Positions 1-11,800 are shown, counted from the stretch's first letter. The stretch: DNA of 64,000 nucleotides from Hemibagrus wyckioides (GCF_019097595.1 NC_080719.1:12946501-13010500); one strand, 5' to 3'. The notes: a model not told the origin generated them from the letters alone. Program-made: numbers and translations.

Positions 1-404
1 GCAAGTGAACATTTTATCCTCAAAGTTGATGTTAGAAGCAGGAAAAATGGGCAAGTGTAAGGATTTGAGCGAGTTTGACAAGGGCCAAATTGTGGTGGCT
101 AGACGACTGGATCAGAGCATCTCCAAATCTCAAAAGTGGTCTAAGGAAGGAACAGTGGTGAACCGGCGACAGGGTCATGGGCGGCCAAGGCTCATTAATG
201 CACGTGGGGAGCGAAGGCTGGCCCGAGTAATCCGATCCAACAGACGAGCTACTGTTGCTCAAATTACTGAAGAAGTTAATGCTGGTTTTGATAGAAAGGT
301 GTAAGAATACACAGTGCATGATGGTTCAGAGCTGTTTTGGCAGCAAAAGGGGGACTGACACAATATTAGGCAGGTGGTTATAATGTTATGCCTGGTCGGT
401 GTAT
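1..404 (+). mobile_element. Tc1-like transposon, internally deleted, left end outside window
   Basis: An ATG at 47 opens [20 protein letters not shown], the paired-like helix-turn-helix start of a fish Tc1-like transposase. Reading stops at 302. About 47 bp of the helix-turn-helix region is missing near 127. The catalytic DDE part is gone: sequence jumps at about 320-335 to the element's 3' end (gctgttttggcagcaaaag ... ggtgtata). It is non-autonomous and lies in stil intron 4. Confidence 0.85.
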
Positions 405-428
405 ATCTCTGATGAGTAGTGTACTCAC

Positions 429-544
429 CGCTCTCCACAGCTAGCGTCCCAATGAGGAAGCAGAAAAACTGTGGCTTCTTGCTCTGTCGTGCATGACGAT
501 GAGCCAAACGCAGCGCTTTCTCCATGAGTAGTAGCCTAGGCTTT
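429..544 (-). CDS. stil: stil exon 4
   Basis: 116 nt after a good acceptor (cctgtttcag), encoding [19 protein letters not shown] and [19 protein letters not shown]. The donor is GCG|GTGAGT at 429/428. Only about 24 bp separate this donor from a Tc1-like element ending near 404. The next exon is outside the window. Confidence 0.88.
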
Positions 545-2000
545 CTGAAACAGGCAAATCCAAACAAGTCATGAGGAGGCAACAACAGAAGTGAAAGGAA
601 ACAAAAACAACATACGACATTCAATGTCATTGAATCATGTTATATAAAAACAGAAGCTCTGACAGCAGGGCAAGTTTATATTAATGTGTTTGCTGTCATT
701 GTACGTTATTCATATTTTCTCTAGTATAGTATAGGTCCATAATGGGGTCTTATATGGTGAATGCTCCACATAAACAGATATCAAAAAGTATAATCGCTGT
801 CACAGTGAAATCTTCTGTATGGATATATTTATTGTACATCTATGCAAGAAGGCTTTTTAATGCCAGTGCATTATAACAACGGTAAAAACTGTAACTTTTC
901 CAACATCTTCCTTTTTTTTACTGATTTTTTTACTGATTAAATTCAAGAGGAAAAAAATATGTTCAAGAGGATGGTGAAGGAACAATGATTTAAATACAGT
1001 ATTCATCAACAGAGTGCTGTTGCATACAAAGAATAAAAATTGGGATATGCTGTATAGGAAATTAATCATAATGCTTTATCCAACCATCTGATTGTTGATT
1101 ATTTTCCAATAACAACATAGCACAATGTTTCATTCCTTTAAATCAGACTCACCTATAGCAGGTAAGATGAAGACTGACAAGATCTCCATTAGGAGTCGGA
1201 TCCCAAAGGTGCATTTTAGATTTAGGAAATGTCAAAGGGCTGATGATGTTTTCTGGTAACCTTTAACAAAATAATAGAATTATTGAGGTTGGTTTTGATG
1301 TTAGATGACTTATATTGAGATAGAAAGTTTAAGAGCGTGCTATTACCTGGTGTTTTGCGCTGTATCTGGTCTGCACACTGCTTCCAAGACATGGGAAGGC
1401 AAACCTCGCAGATTCACCTGAATGCGATTCATGTTTCTGCTGTAAATTTAATCGTTATTAGAGATTTTATTTTGGGGGGGGGGGAATAAATAATACTGAA
1501 GCTATATGTCTATGAACTGCCTTCGTGGCGCTTTAACAGCATGGTTGGTCGTGAAGCTAGCATATAAAGCTAGTAAGCTATCAGGACGCGGCGTCGAAAT
1601 TACGCAACCTTTTAACTAACTAGACAATATTATTAATTGTGAAAAGTTTTTGTGATATTTTCTCTTACCTATTCTCAGCTTTGTAAGGGATTTCAGTCAG
1701 CGCATTTCCTCAGCTCCCAGTAACGTTAGTCTATCTGCTCCACCCAGGGCGGCTAGCTGGCTAAGCTAACTGCAGCGCCCGTACTATTTCCTCCGCTAAA
1801 GGGACAAAAATGTCTCGAATAACAAGAGCCGTTTAACTTCCAACATCCTCCGCGGTATCACACGCGGCAAAAAAGGAAAAATCCGGTTTGACGAATGAGT
1901 TAATGGTTTACTTCACTCGGTAGGTTAGCAACAGTGTGTGATGTGCATGTCAGCTAAAAACAAAACAGACGCCTCCATTAAGAACTAGCCGAAGTCAAAA
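429..2000 (-). CDS. stil: STIL centriolar assembly protein, 5' end (partial gene)
   Basis: STIL (SCL/TAL1-interrupting locus; zebrafish cassiopeia) is a pericentriolar protein that works with PLK4 and SAS-6 to start procentriole assembly. Three coding exons on the minus strand join in one open frame: ATG at 1432-1430, exon 1432-1347, exon 1260-1153, exon 544-429. Together they give 103 residues plus one base. All borders are AG/GT and phases agree (2, 2, 1). The product contains [15 protein letters not shown], then a basic stretch with [13 protein letters not shown] and FCFLIGTL, closely matching the conserved N-terminal block of vertebrate STIL (LWNPTPTGDF..., RLAYRHAKQNKK, CFLLGSL). A non-coding first exon ends at a GTAAGA donor next to 1669. 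The remaining exons lie beyond position 1. The identification rests on recalled family motifs rather than a search, but agreement across three exons makes it firm. Confidence 0.9.
1153..1260 (-). CDS. stil: stil exon 3
   Basis: 108 nt with AG|G..AG|GTGAGT borders. It encodes [15 protein letters not shown] and then [18 protein letters not shown], the most STIL-like motif in the gene. The acceptor has a weak pyrimidine tract (ttttgttaaag). Confidence 0.9.
1347..1439 (-). CDS. stil: stil exon 2 (first coding exon)
   Basis: The acceptor reads ttacagcag, a NAGNAG type, so the exon may begin at 1439 or 1436; both lie before the ATG. Coding runs from 1432 to 1347: 28 codons beginning [13 protein letters not shown], plus two bases. 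The donor is AG|GTAATA. Confidence 0.85.
1669..2000 (-). other. stil: stil non-coding exon 1 (5' UTR); upper edge approximate
   Basis: On the minus strand a strong donor (AG|GTAAGAG) sits at 1669/1668, downstream of a CCAAT-rich promoter. The only ATG close to the donor (ATGCGCTGA) is stopped at once. The exon is therefore read as 5' UTR spliced to the ATG-bearing exon at 1439. The transcription start is not determined; the upper edge near 2000 is a guess from the promoter motifs. Confidence 0.55.
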
Positions 2001-2026
2001 GTAAATTGTGGCGCTGTTTCCAAGCG

Positions 2027-2085
2027 CCAATGGCGGGACAGGACGATTAGCCAATAGCAGCGCAGCAGAGAAGCGCTCGACCAAT
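2027..2085 (-). promoter_or_regulatory. stil: stil promoter: three CCAAT boxes and an E2F-like site
   Basis: CCAAT pentamers lie at 2027-2031, 2051-2055 and 2081-2085, spaced 24 and 30 bp. GGCGGGA, which fits the E2F core, directly follows the first. Multiple CCAAT boxes about 25-33 bp apart are typical of NF-Y-driven cell-cycle promoters, which fits a centriole-duplication gene. The surrounding 1700-2110 stretch is GC- and CpG-richer than its flanks. Occupancy is inferred. Confidence 0.6.
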
Positions 2086-2153
2086 CACATCGTGCCTTCT
2101 TGTCTCCGCCCATAAAGAAACCTCTATTTGTATAGCAGTTTAATGCTGCACAA

Positions 2154-2645
2154 TACACAGAACAGGCATAACATTATGACCACCTGCCTAATATTGTGTC
2201 GGTCCCCCTTTTGCTGCCAAAACAGCCCTGACTTGTCATTCACTGTGCATTCTGACACGTTTCTATCAGAACCAGCATTAACTTCTTCAGCAGTTTGAGC
2301 AACAGTAGCTCATCTGTTGGTCTGGGCCAGCCTTCACTCCCCACGTGAATCAATGAGCCTTGGGCACCCATGACCCTGTCGCTAGTTCACCACTGTTCCT
2401 TCCTTGGACCACTTTTGATAGATACTGACCACTGCAGACCGGGAACACCCCACAAGAGCTGCAGGTTTGGAGATGCTCTGATCCAGTCGTCTAGCCATCA
2501 CAAATTGGCCCTTGTCAAACTCGCTCAAATCCTTACGCTTGCCCATTTTTCCTGCTTCTAACACATCAACTTTGAGGACAAAATGTTCACTTGCTGCCTA
2601 ATATATAACCTGCCAGTGCTCGTAATGTTATGACTGATCGGTGTA
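2154..2645 (-). mobile_element. Tc1-like deletion derivative, both ends present
   Basis: Both termini match the family (tacac..aggcataacattatgac on the left; tgactgatcggtgta on the right), enclosing about 492 bp. On the minus strand it keeps the transposase start ([20 protein letters not shown]) but lacks the DDE half. The breakpoint is the same as in the copy at 1-404. It is inserted just upstream of the stil CCAAT boxes. Confidence 0.88.
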
Positions 2646-2689
2646 TATTGATACAGCGATAAATTACGTCGCAACATTTCAAAGCTGGC

Positions 2690-2794
2690 CAGTCGCCTAG
2701 CCATCACAATTTGGCCCTTGTCAAATTCGCTCAAATCCTTACACTTGTCTATTTGTCCTGCTTCTAACACACATCACCTTCGAGGACAGAATGT
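2690..2794 (-). mobile_element. Tc1-like 5' fragment
   Basis: About 105 bp matching the transposase start region of the same family (on the minus strand: cctcgaaggtgatgtgtgtt onward to ggctaggcgact). It lies 45 bp from the complete derivative but is a separate, more diverged piece with no ends. Confidence 0.75.
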
Positions 2795-3976
2795 AATGAA
2801 AGAAAACTGAAAAAGTCTACAAGATTGTACTAAAAAAAAACAAATTTAAAAACATGCATAAATGAGCTGAAACAGCGAAATACTAAAAACTTTTCTTCTT
2901 CGCTTCCTTTTTACTACTAGCAGTACTACACATACTACTAATGATAATACTTCCATTAGCATTTGCTAAAAGTGTTTTAAAAAATAATAATTTATTCTTA
3001 GTCTTATTGTTCGTTACACCTGTGACCTTATTTACTCAATCACTGTTGATGATGTGTGTAAAAACCTTTAGCCCAAATGGAGATCAAGTCTAGAGTGTCA
3101 ACTGTGCATAATCACTTGGCACCTCTGTGATGGAAAGGCTGCACTGATCTACAGTCTGGGCTAGAAAGAAATCAGCTCCAGCCTTGTGTTTATTGCTTCT
3201 TTATATCATTCTGTGAGTTTTTTAAATGACCATTGGCAGTGCTTTTACATTTAGTTCTACAAAAGTCTAAAATAATCCACTTTAAGGCAACTAATCTGAT
3301 GTGAATGACAAAAATGACACTTTGTTTTTACATTTGATTTATAGGGAGCTTTGCAAACATAACCAGACAATGCAGATGTGGTGTACATATGCAGACATTA
3401 CCATCTGCTTAGATGAGAGTTACACTGTCTATAATTCAGTGGCTGTCAGTGGGTATGTTGAGCCAATATCAGTCTGCTAACTTCCAGGTCTACTTTAACA
3501 GGACTGAGTATATATATTTTTTCTTTTTATTTTAATTACCTAATATTTGAACTGAACTAAATTTGGTTCTGCTTTTTGGGTTGTATTTAGGTTGCATTTT
3601 TCCAGAAACTGGTCTTGTACAATCTCAGAAATTATGTTAACTACACAGTATTTAAAGGTACACAATAATCATATGTCCAAGTGAAAGATCTATATTAAAG
3701 TAATAAACAATAAGTAACAAACAATGGTACCGTTTCTTCGCGAATGTTTACTTTATTCCTAAACTCATGTTATCTGCAACCCTATTCAAATTAGAAAGAC
3801 AGGACAAGTAGGACAAATCTCTGATAACCTTGTCCTCATAGTGGAACAACATAATACTGCATTATACTGAAGGTAAAAATGTACATGAAACAGCGCCATG
3901 TCCGCCGTGGGGCGCACCAACTAATCTGAACCATATGAGAAAGTAGCTGGAAATCTCATTCGATAATTTGTTCTCC
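2795..3976. other. Intergenic spacer between stil and eps15l1
   Basis: AT-rich sequence with no exon-like reading frame, no recognisable repeat and no clear motif. It separates the Tc1-like pieces from the eps15l1 promoter. Confidence 0.6.
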
Positions 3977-4180
3977 TACCCGTATTCATACAAGTCCCGC
4001 CTACCACTTCTGGATTGGTTCATATCCAGACCGCTGAGCGGGCAGCATAGTTTTATTGAATCGTAAGCCAAGAACGCTATACTAACACCCAATCATAGAG
4101 CAGAAGGCGGGTCTTGTCGGAATACGGGTGGGGAAGCATAATGCCGCACTCACCCCGCCGTTCCCGGAGCAACAGGGAAA
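3977..4180 (+). promoter_or_regulatory. eps15l1: eps15l1 promoter and 5' UTR with inverted repeat
   Basis: Two arms of roughly 40 bp (3978-4018 and 4089-4130) are imperfect reverse complements. Each arm holds, in mirrored order, a CCAAT box (ATTGG 4014-4018; CCAAT 4089-4093), a GGCGGG-type box, and an AATACGGG block. The right arm ends about 50 bp before the ATG at 4181, whose context (gggaaaATGG) is favourable. The transcription start is probably within or just after the right arm; this is inferred. Confidence 0.55.
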
Positions 4181-4207
4181 ATGGCAGCCCTCACCACCCT
4201 CACTCAG
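4181..4207 (+). CDS. eps15l1: eps15l1 exon 1 (coding part)
   Basis: Encodes MAALTTLTQ, residues 1-9, phase 0. The donor is CAG|GTAAAT. The start fits the family's MAA... N-terminus. Confidence 0.93.
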
Positions 4208-5840
4208 GTAAATAGCCGCTAAAAACATATTTTCATTGTGGTGAAATCTGATTTATTCACGTGCATTGAGTAAGAATAGCGATGAGCAGGTTTCTGTGAG
4301 ATATTTGTCAACGAAATATTGTGTTTGGGCCAATTGCGATGGACCTTATTTATCAGAGCTAACGGTCAATTAGCCAGCTAACATTAGCCGGCTAATCGTT
4401 AATCGACTATAGGAAGATGATTTAGTACTTCAGTCATCTAAATTATTCAGCAGCGTCACTGGCTAGCTAACAAGCATTTGTTTGAATTTAGAGGAGTTAT
4501 ATAAAGCTCGTATAAAGCTTATTCTGTTTGTTTTGAATGCTGCAGTAACCTTAAAAGCTTTGTAACCTACCAGAGATTAACGGTAAAGGTTATTTATTAG
4601 AAATATACCACCATGAATGTTAGGTAATGTGCTTGTTCAGGCACGCTAGCTTTTCCATTAGCGCATGCTGCGGTTAATTTAACAGCAAATAAAGCTCGTA
4701 GTTTATTTAGATCAAGTATATGTTGAGATGCTTATAGCCGGGATTTAAGGTGTCCCTGATATCAAATTTGTCCTATCAGGTTTTTTTTTTGGCTTCTGGC
4801 TTTTAATGTCACAGACGGTATATTTACTAAAAACAAAAAAAGTGTAAACTTTTCATACAATTTTATAATTTTTCGGAAAAAGGTAAAAAAAAAAAAAACT
4901 CATCCTGTACTAGTTTTGTGTTTGTCCAATTAAATGCCTTCTACAATGTAAATGTCCCGCCCCCAAGGGCGTGTCTTGCTCTACAGTAACTGCTCATTAG
5001 CAGTAAACATGTTTTTTCAGTGTGTTTTTGACCATTCATCTTTTTTCCATCACTAATTTCTTTTCCATCCATTGTTTGGTGGAGATTAAATGGTTGGAAT
5101 TGATTTGTTTGGAAGTGAGTATATAGGTGGTTGGTGTGACTTCCTGTTCAGTCCCAGAATATGGCTGTCTCAGACATATAGAGAACATGGTTTTGTCTAT
5201 AAACACTGTCACAGCTTCTCCATCAGCATGACTCAGTCATTTTTGTTTTGTTTTTCCACAAAGCATAAGATATAACTAAACCCAACCATTTAGATTTAAT
5301 CCTATCACTCTGATGCATCATGTGTCTCCTGTTGCTGAGCTTTAGTTTTTTCACTGATGCTCACCCGTAGCTCAGGTTTGTATGGCGTTACTCCAAAAAC
5401 GCACGGCGTTACTCCAAAAACGCGCAGCATTTTGGCAGCTAGGATATCATCCTGGCGAAAATGGAAAGGCATGCTGAGAAATACACCACGTAAAAAAGCC
5501 CCACACACAAAGCTCTCTTTCTTTTGCTTTAACTTACTTCACTGAGCTATTGTCAGGTTTGTTTAAATTAGCACAGGGGTGTGGCATGGCATATCTCTAC
5601 TGCTATTGTCTGTTGAGTATAACACTCCAGCAACACTCCTTCTCTCTTCCTCCTTGTTTTAAAAGCTAATATTCCAGCATGCAGAATCAAATCATTGGCT
5701 CTCAAACTGTTTCATGGAGAACGTTAATGATTTGTGAATGCTCTAACAACTTCAAACACCATCAATTGTTGGGCACTGATAGCAGCCAGGGTTAGACACA
5801 TAGCTTCAACACCCCTGAACTGAATATTTGGTGTTGTGCC

Positions 5841-5871
<31 letters not shown>

Positions 5872-8800
5872 GTAAAGCAGAATTATTGGATTTACATTTA
5901 CAGCATCTGGCAGACGGCTTTATCCTGAGCAACTTACATACGTCTTATTTTATACAGCTGAGCAGTTAAGGGCCTTGCTCAAGGACTCAGGGGGTAGCAG
6001 TCTGGCAGTTGTGGGATTTGATCATGACCTTCAGAGACGTAGTCCAACATCCTAACCACTGTGCTAGTGCTACCACCCCTTCATTAAATATATGGTATTG
6101 CTTTACAACTATTAAGAGTGTAGGGGTGACAATATTTTTGAAAGATATAAATAAACATCAAAACAATTGATTGGTATACATGTTATATGTATAATTTTTA
6201 ATGTATTTTTAATGAGTCTTTTGGATACAGGTTCTACAATTATTGGCACCCCACAATAATTATGTTTTAATGTTTTTAATTGTTAATTGTCGTTAGGTTT
6301 TAGCATCATTTTGAATGTTGTGTATGTGTAAGTGATCTCTAATGTTCAACTCGGACAACATTTGTAAAGGGGTTTGAACATAGAGCAGAAAGACTGAGAT
6401 GGCCATTGAGAAATAATGCTATTTTGAAACTTAAGAAACAAAACACATATTTGGCACATACACAGAGTGAAGTGTCTTTGCTTCTCAGGGATTTAATAGT
6501 GAGTGAGCTGATGGATCAGCTAAGAAAGCAATAAGGTATTATGGAGCTGCCTGTACCTTAAAATGAGCTTAAGTTCATTGATTAAACTGTAAATAGGTGA
6601 TGAGTGAAAATCGAATACTGCACACGATTATGGATGCAAAATGAAATGCAATCAATATCACTCTAACCCAAGTGAGGAAGCGACAGGTGACTGTTCAATT
6701 TCTACATACGTGCAGGCCACAGAGCCGACATTTCAAGCACCATTTGGTCAGGATTTTCTCAGTTCTATGCAAATTAGGTATGAAGCAGTAAAGCTAAAAA
6801 TCCAATGATTCCTCTGAGCAATACTATGACACCTTTGGTCTGATGTGTCCTCTGTTCCCTGCTCAGAACTTAAGCTGCTACCCACAATTTACTGCTTGAT
6901 TGGAAAAGAAAAAGCAAGGTTAAATCCATAACTTCATCATTCATATCTAAATGTGTAAAGAGACCTTCCGAAGGGGAAAAAGCAGAGATGTATGGTGACG
7001 ATGGTGAGTGTGTAATATGTAAATCAACCCATGGATATGCGGTCTTATTTGACTGTATTTAACTAGTTTCAGACCGAGACGTGGTGTGTGACATCATCAC
7101 AGCAAACACTCTGCCTGAAACCCTGTTCAATTCACACGAGTCAAACATGAGAACAACGATCATAAAAGTAACTACATGTGTCTTTACTGGTAGTATAAGA
7201 GAAGAATCCTGTTCTTGCAGTGTCACCAATTCACCAGTTTTCTGACCCCTAAAAAGCACAGAAGCTCCTGTGTCATCAATTTTGAAAGCATTTTTGACTT
7301 CACAAAAAAATAAACTCCATGAAACCTCCATGTGAAGCTCCTACTGTTTCTCATGAGAGCTACTAAATCTGGCCATGCACATCAGAGACGAGTGACTTGT
7401 TGCCTGAACAGTGAGATGAGAAGTTAATGAGAAGCTTTCAGGAGTTTCACAGAAGAAAGCAAAATATGATCTCATCACTGCTTTCTAATAGGAATAAGAT
7501 GTCGATGATAATTCTAGCCACACTTCAGTCCAGTAGGTAAATTACACCTAACACCTTTTTCCTCTCCTTTCTCAGCTGTCGAGTGGGAACCCAGTGTATG
7601 AAACGTTTTACAGACAGGTAAGTCACCTGCTCCTGGGATGAAGGTAGATTTATTTTTGTTAGTTTATACAGCCTTATCTGGGTGATTTCCCTTCAGTAAA
7701 AATGCATCAAAACTGCTTTTTTACGTTTTTCTATTTTCTGTGTAGTTCTGAGTATTAGCCAATCCCTGACATCCCTGTATCACCCACAAAAACTGTATTG
7801 AAGCAAAACTCCACTCTGAAAAATGTTCGATATGTCTATATAAATATACAAACTAAATGTGTTTCATGTAATTTACTAAATGTTAAATGTTTTTAATGAT
7901 CCCAGTGCTTAGGTTATTGCCTATTTGTTGTTATTTCTATGTTTTTTGTGGACACCAGAGGAGAACATTCATTTATTTCTAGTGCTGTTAAAAATTCTAA
8001 TATTGAATTGAAAAACGAAATGAAAGACAACAACCTCAAAAATAAGGAATAATTAAAAGTTTGATTTGTCAGCTCCCGAAACAAAACTTCTTTTCTCACT
8101 TCTTAAGTTTCATCGCGGTTATGACTCAACTAGTTAACTATCTATGAGATGTGAGTATGGTGGTGTTGCTGACGCGATTAGTGTGAAAGTTGAAGCTGTG
8201 GAAGCTGATCCATTTGAGCAGATTGTACAGATGAGGAAGTGAGAGGCCCGGACAGGGACTAAAGCACTGCTGCATCATTCTCATCGGGTAGAGATGAAGT
8301 GAGAGCTAAATGCCACTGCTAAAACTCTGCTGGGAGTTCAGGCATCATGGGCAATGTAGGAAACTGTTAGCTATTGAGAAACTAGATCAAAATGATGATG
8401 AAAGATTGACATCCAGATCGGTCAGGGTGGATTTTACTGTTAAACTCAAACAACTACATAAACATGATCCATTTCTCACTGCAGCTGGATTCAAGAATAG
8501 CGACAAGTCATGTAAACTGTTTGACTTGGAGAAAAAACACAGGGCTTAGTGCACCGGCTAGGACAGGGCTTAAAGTATCATCTCCATCACTTCTGGCTTT
8601 CTGCTACAATTCTGCCTTTAAACTTTGCCAAGATGAGGCTTAATGGTACAAAACTGTTTCATGTAAATAACCTCCACATTACCGTCTCAATGGTTTTCTG
8701 CTCTGAAAGGTCGATCCAGGAAACACGGGGAGGGTCGGACCTACAGAGGCCGCTTTGTTTCTGAAGAAATCAGGCCTGCCGGATATCACTCTGGGAAAGG

Positions 8801-11800
8801 TGCAGGAGAGAAATGCATCTGTCTGGGAATTCTAAATGTTCCTTAAAATAGAAATTCTGTCTCTTTGCTGGATTCTGCCTGATGTTCCCTGTTCTTCCAC
8901 AGATCTGGGACCTCGCTGATCCAGATGGAAAAGGTTTCCTGGACAAGCAGGTCAAACACACATTTTCTTCTCTGCTCGGCATTAAATAATCCTCCTTCCC
9001 CGATTTCTAAGTGACTGCATACAAGGCAGGTGATCTGATTTGTATATTCTTACTGTGTTTACATGAACAGGGATTTTACGTTGCTTTGCGGCTTGTGGCC
9101 TGCGCACAGAGCGGTCAGGATGTCTCTCTGACCAGTTTAAACCTCACTGTCCCTCCTCCTAAATTTGTAAGTCTTTAATATTGCACATGAGCAAGAAGGT
9201 CTCTGCGTGTGCTTTCACATTAGTCTGTTTACTTTTGGATCCTTTGCTGTTTTGTTTGGTTTCACATTGGTAAAATAAGGACTGAAAACATCCTTGTGAA
9301 ACTCTTTTGTTCATCGAGTACAAATCACGCTTCACTTTTTGGAGCCGATTAAGTCAAATCGCTCAAACACGTTGTTTCGGTTCACAGCCGAGTGTGAGTG
9401 CTGTGTTCTCACCTGAGAAAACACCAGGGTTCTGGTCAGATGCATTAAACACTCTAGATGTGAAAGCACCCTGAGAAATATAACACAAATATGATGAGTT
9501 TCCTACCATGAAACTTGATTTTATAATGATTTTGTTTGTGACCTTATTTTGTATCACAGAAGGACCCTAGTAGCCCGTCATTAAGTGGTGCTTCATCAGC
9601 TGACAGCCACTGGGCTGTTAGAGTAAGTCTTTGAATCATTAAACAGTGCAAAATGTTTTAATGACACTTTTAGGATATCTGTCTGTCTGTCTATCTGTCT
9701 GTCTGTTTCTGTCTGTCTCTTTCTCATGTACACCTATCAGGCATAACATTATGACTACTGACAGGGGACGTGAACTAGAACTTGAACACATGGCACTAGA
9801 AAGCACTCTGGGAAGAAGGCAAGCTGGCAGAGGCAGTGTAATGCTTTGGGCAATGTTCTGCTGGGAAACCTTGGGTCCTGCCATCCATGTAGATGTTACT
9901 TTGACATGTACCACCTACCTAAGTATTGCTGCAGACCATGTACACCCTTTCATGGTCCGTATTCCCTGATGGCTGCGGCCTCTTTCATCAGGATAATGCA
10001 CCGTGCCACAAAGCAAAAATGGTGCAGGAATGGTTTGATGAGCGCAACAATGAGAATGAGGTGTTGACTTGGCCTCCAAATTCCCCAGATCTCAATCCAG
10101 TCCAGCATCTGTGGGATGTGTTGGAGAAACAAGTCCGATCCATGGAAGCCCCACCTCGCAATTTCCAGGACTTAAAGGATCTGCTGTTAACCTCTTGGTG
10201 CCAGATACCACAGCACACCTTCAGGGATCTAGTGGAGTCCATGCCTCGATGGGCAAGGCTGTTTTGGCAGCAAAAGGAGGACCAACACAATATTAGTCAT
10301 AATGTTGTGCCTGATCTGTGTATATTTAAATGCAAACTTGACATGATTTGCTCTTACTGTGCTGAGTTAACTGTGATACTTAAAGGATTATTAATAAATC
10401 ATAAATCATAATTCTACCACTCAGGTGAGATTTATCTGTAGCAATGTTAGCGATAGCAATGAAAACACTGGCAAGGCTTTCCTTGTCCTTGTCAACTGCT
10501 TTCATTGTCCTGCAACTACTAAGGTGGTTTTAGGAAGCATTCTTGTTTATGAAACATGTTTCTGAGATCCGCTCAGTCTACATTCATTGTGTTTGTGGTT
10601 TTCAGCCTGAAGAGAAAAGCAAGTTTGACGGCATTTTTGACAGTCTTGTACCTGTAAATGGGTTACTGTCCGGAGAAAAGGTGAAGCCAGTTCTTATGAA
10701 CTCAAAGCTACCAGTGGATGTGTTAGGAAAGGTAAATTTTCTTCTTATTATTATTTTAATAATGATAAATCTGTTGTGATTTTATATTTTATCTTTATAG
10801 TGTGATGTAAATTGATGTACTGTGTGTGGGATTTTTCTTTAATCAGGTTTGGGATTTGAGTGATATTGATAAAGATGGACACCTGGACAAGGACGAGTTT
10901 GCAGTGGTGAGTTAAATTCCCTCTTGGGATTGCATTTGCAGTTACATTTCTGGCATTTGGCAGATGGTCTTTTATGCAGAGCGACGTACAAAAGTGCTTT
11001 GAAGTACATTATCACTGGTTCAATAGGTGACCAGACTCGCATACCATCAGCCTGAAAACTGAAGTTTTTTTTTAAATTATTATTATTATTTTTATATGTA
11101 CATGCAACAATGCATAAAATAAACAGGGAAAAATAAGAGCTTCAGGAAGAGGTAGGTCTTCATCTGTCATTTGAAGAGTCAGTGACTCGGCTGTTCGGAC
11201 ATCTAGGGGAAGTTCATTCCTCCACCTCTGTGCCAGAACAGAGAAGAGTCTAAGTGTAATACCTACCTCTTACCCTGAGAGATGGTGAGACCAGGTGACC
11301 GGTGCTAGTGGATATTTTCAGGATAGAAGAGGTTCTAGTTTGGTCTCTTGATATTATGATAATGTTTTTTGGTAACATGACAAGCTGAATTTCATAGTTT
11401 ATTATATTCAAGAGAGAAAAAAAAAGATGTGGGTGAATAAATGACTGATTATAGGTGCAATAATGCAAGCGAGAACAGGAACTAATCTCAAGGATGTTCC
11501 ACATTAAGTTCAACATTAAATATAAATCTAGATGGAGACATTGATCTTTACTAAAAGACTTTCTGACATGACCTAAAGAGGGAAGCAGTCAACACTGGGA
11601 TTGTAGCCCGCTGGGATTGTTGATTAATTTCCAGCATGACATGGAACCTTTTATTTCTTGTGTAAAAGTAAAAGAAAAAAAAAAATGTAAGTCTGACATC
11701 CCATGCAGGTTGTTATAAATCACAGTGGCTTTAAAATGATTGTGACTGTGGTTATCCTAAAACATGTTTAAATATGGTGTTATGAACAGATCTGCTTTCT

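Noticed and set aside
1157..1180. Alternative minus-strand start [13 protein letters not shown] as a small membrane protein
   Set aside because: It is another frame of stil exon 3. The stil frame is continuous across three exons with matching phases and motifs.
5888..6083. tRNA gene
   Set aside because: A- and B-box-like motifs are present but no cloverleaf can be drawn. The tail shows it is a tRNA-derived SINE.
9646..9969. 107-codon plus-strand frame with a hydrophobic start
   Set aside because: The first part is a translated gtctgtctg microsatellite and the rest is Tc1-like sequence in the wrong frame.
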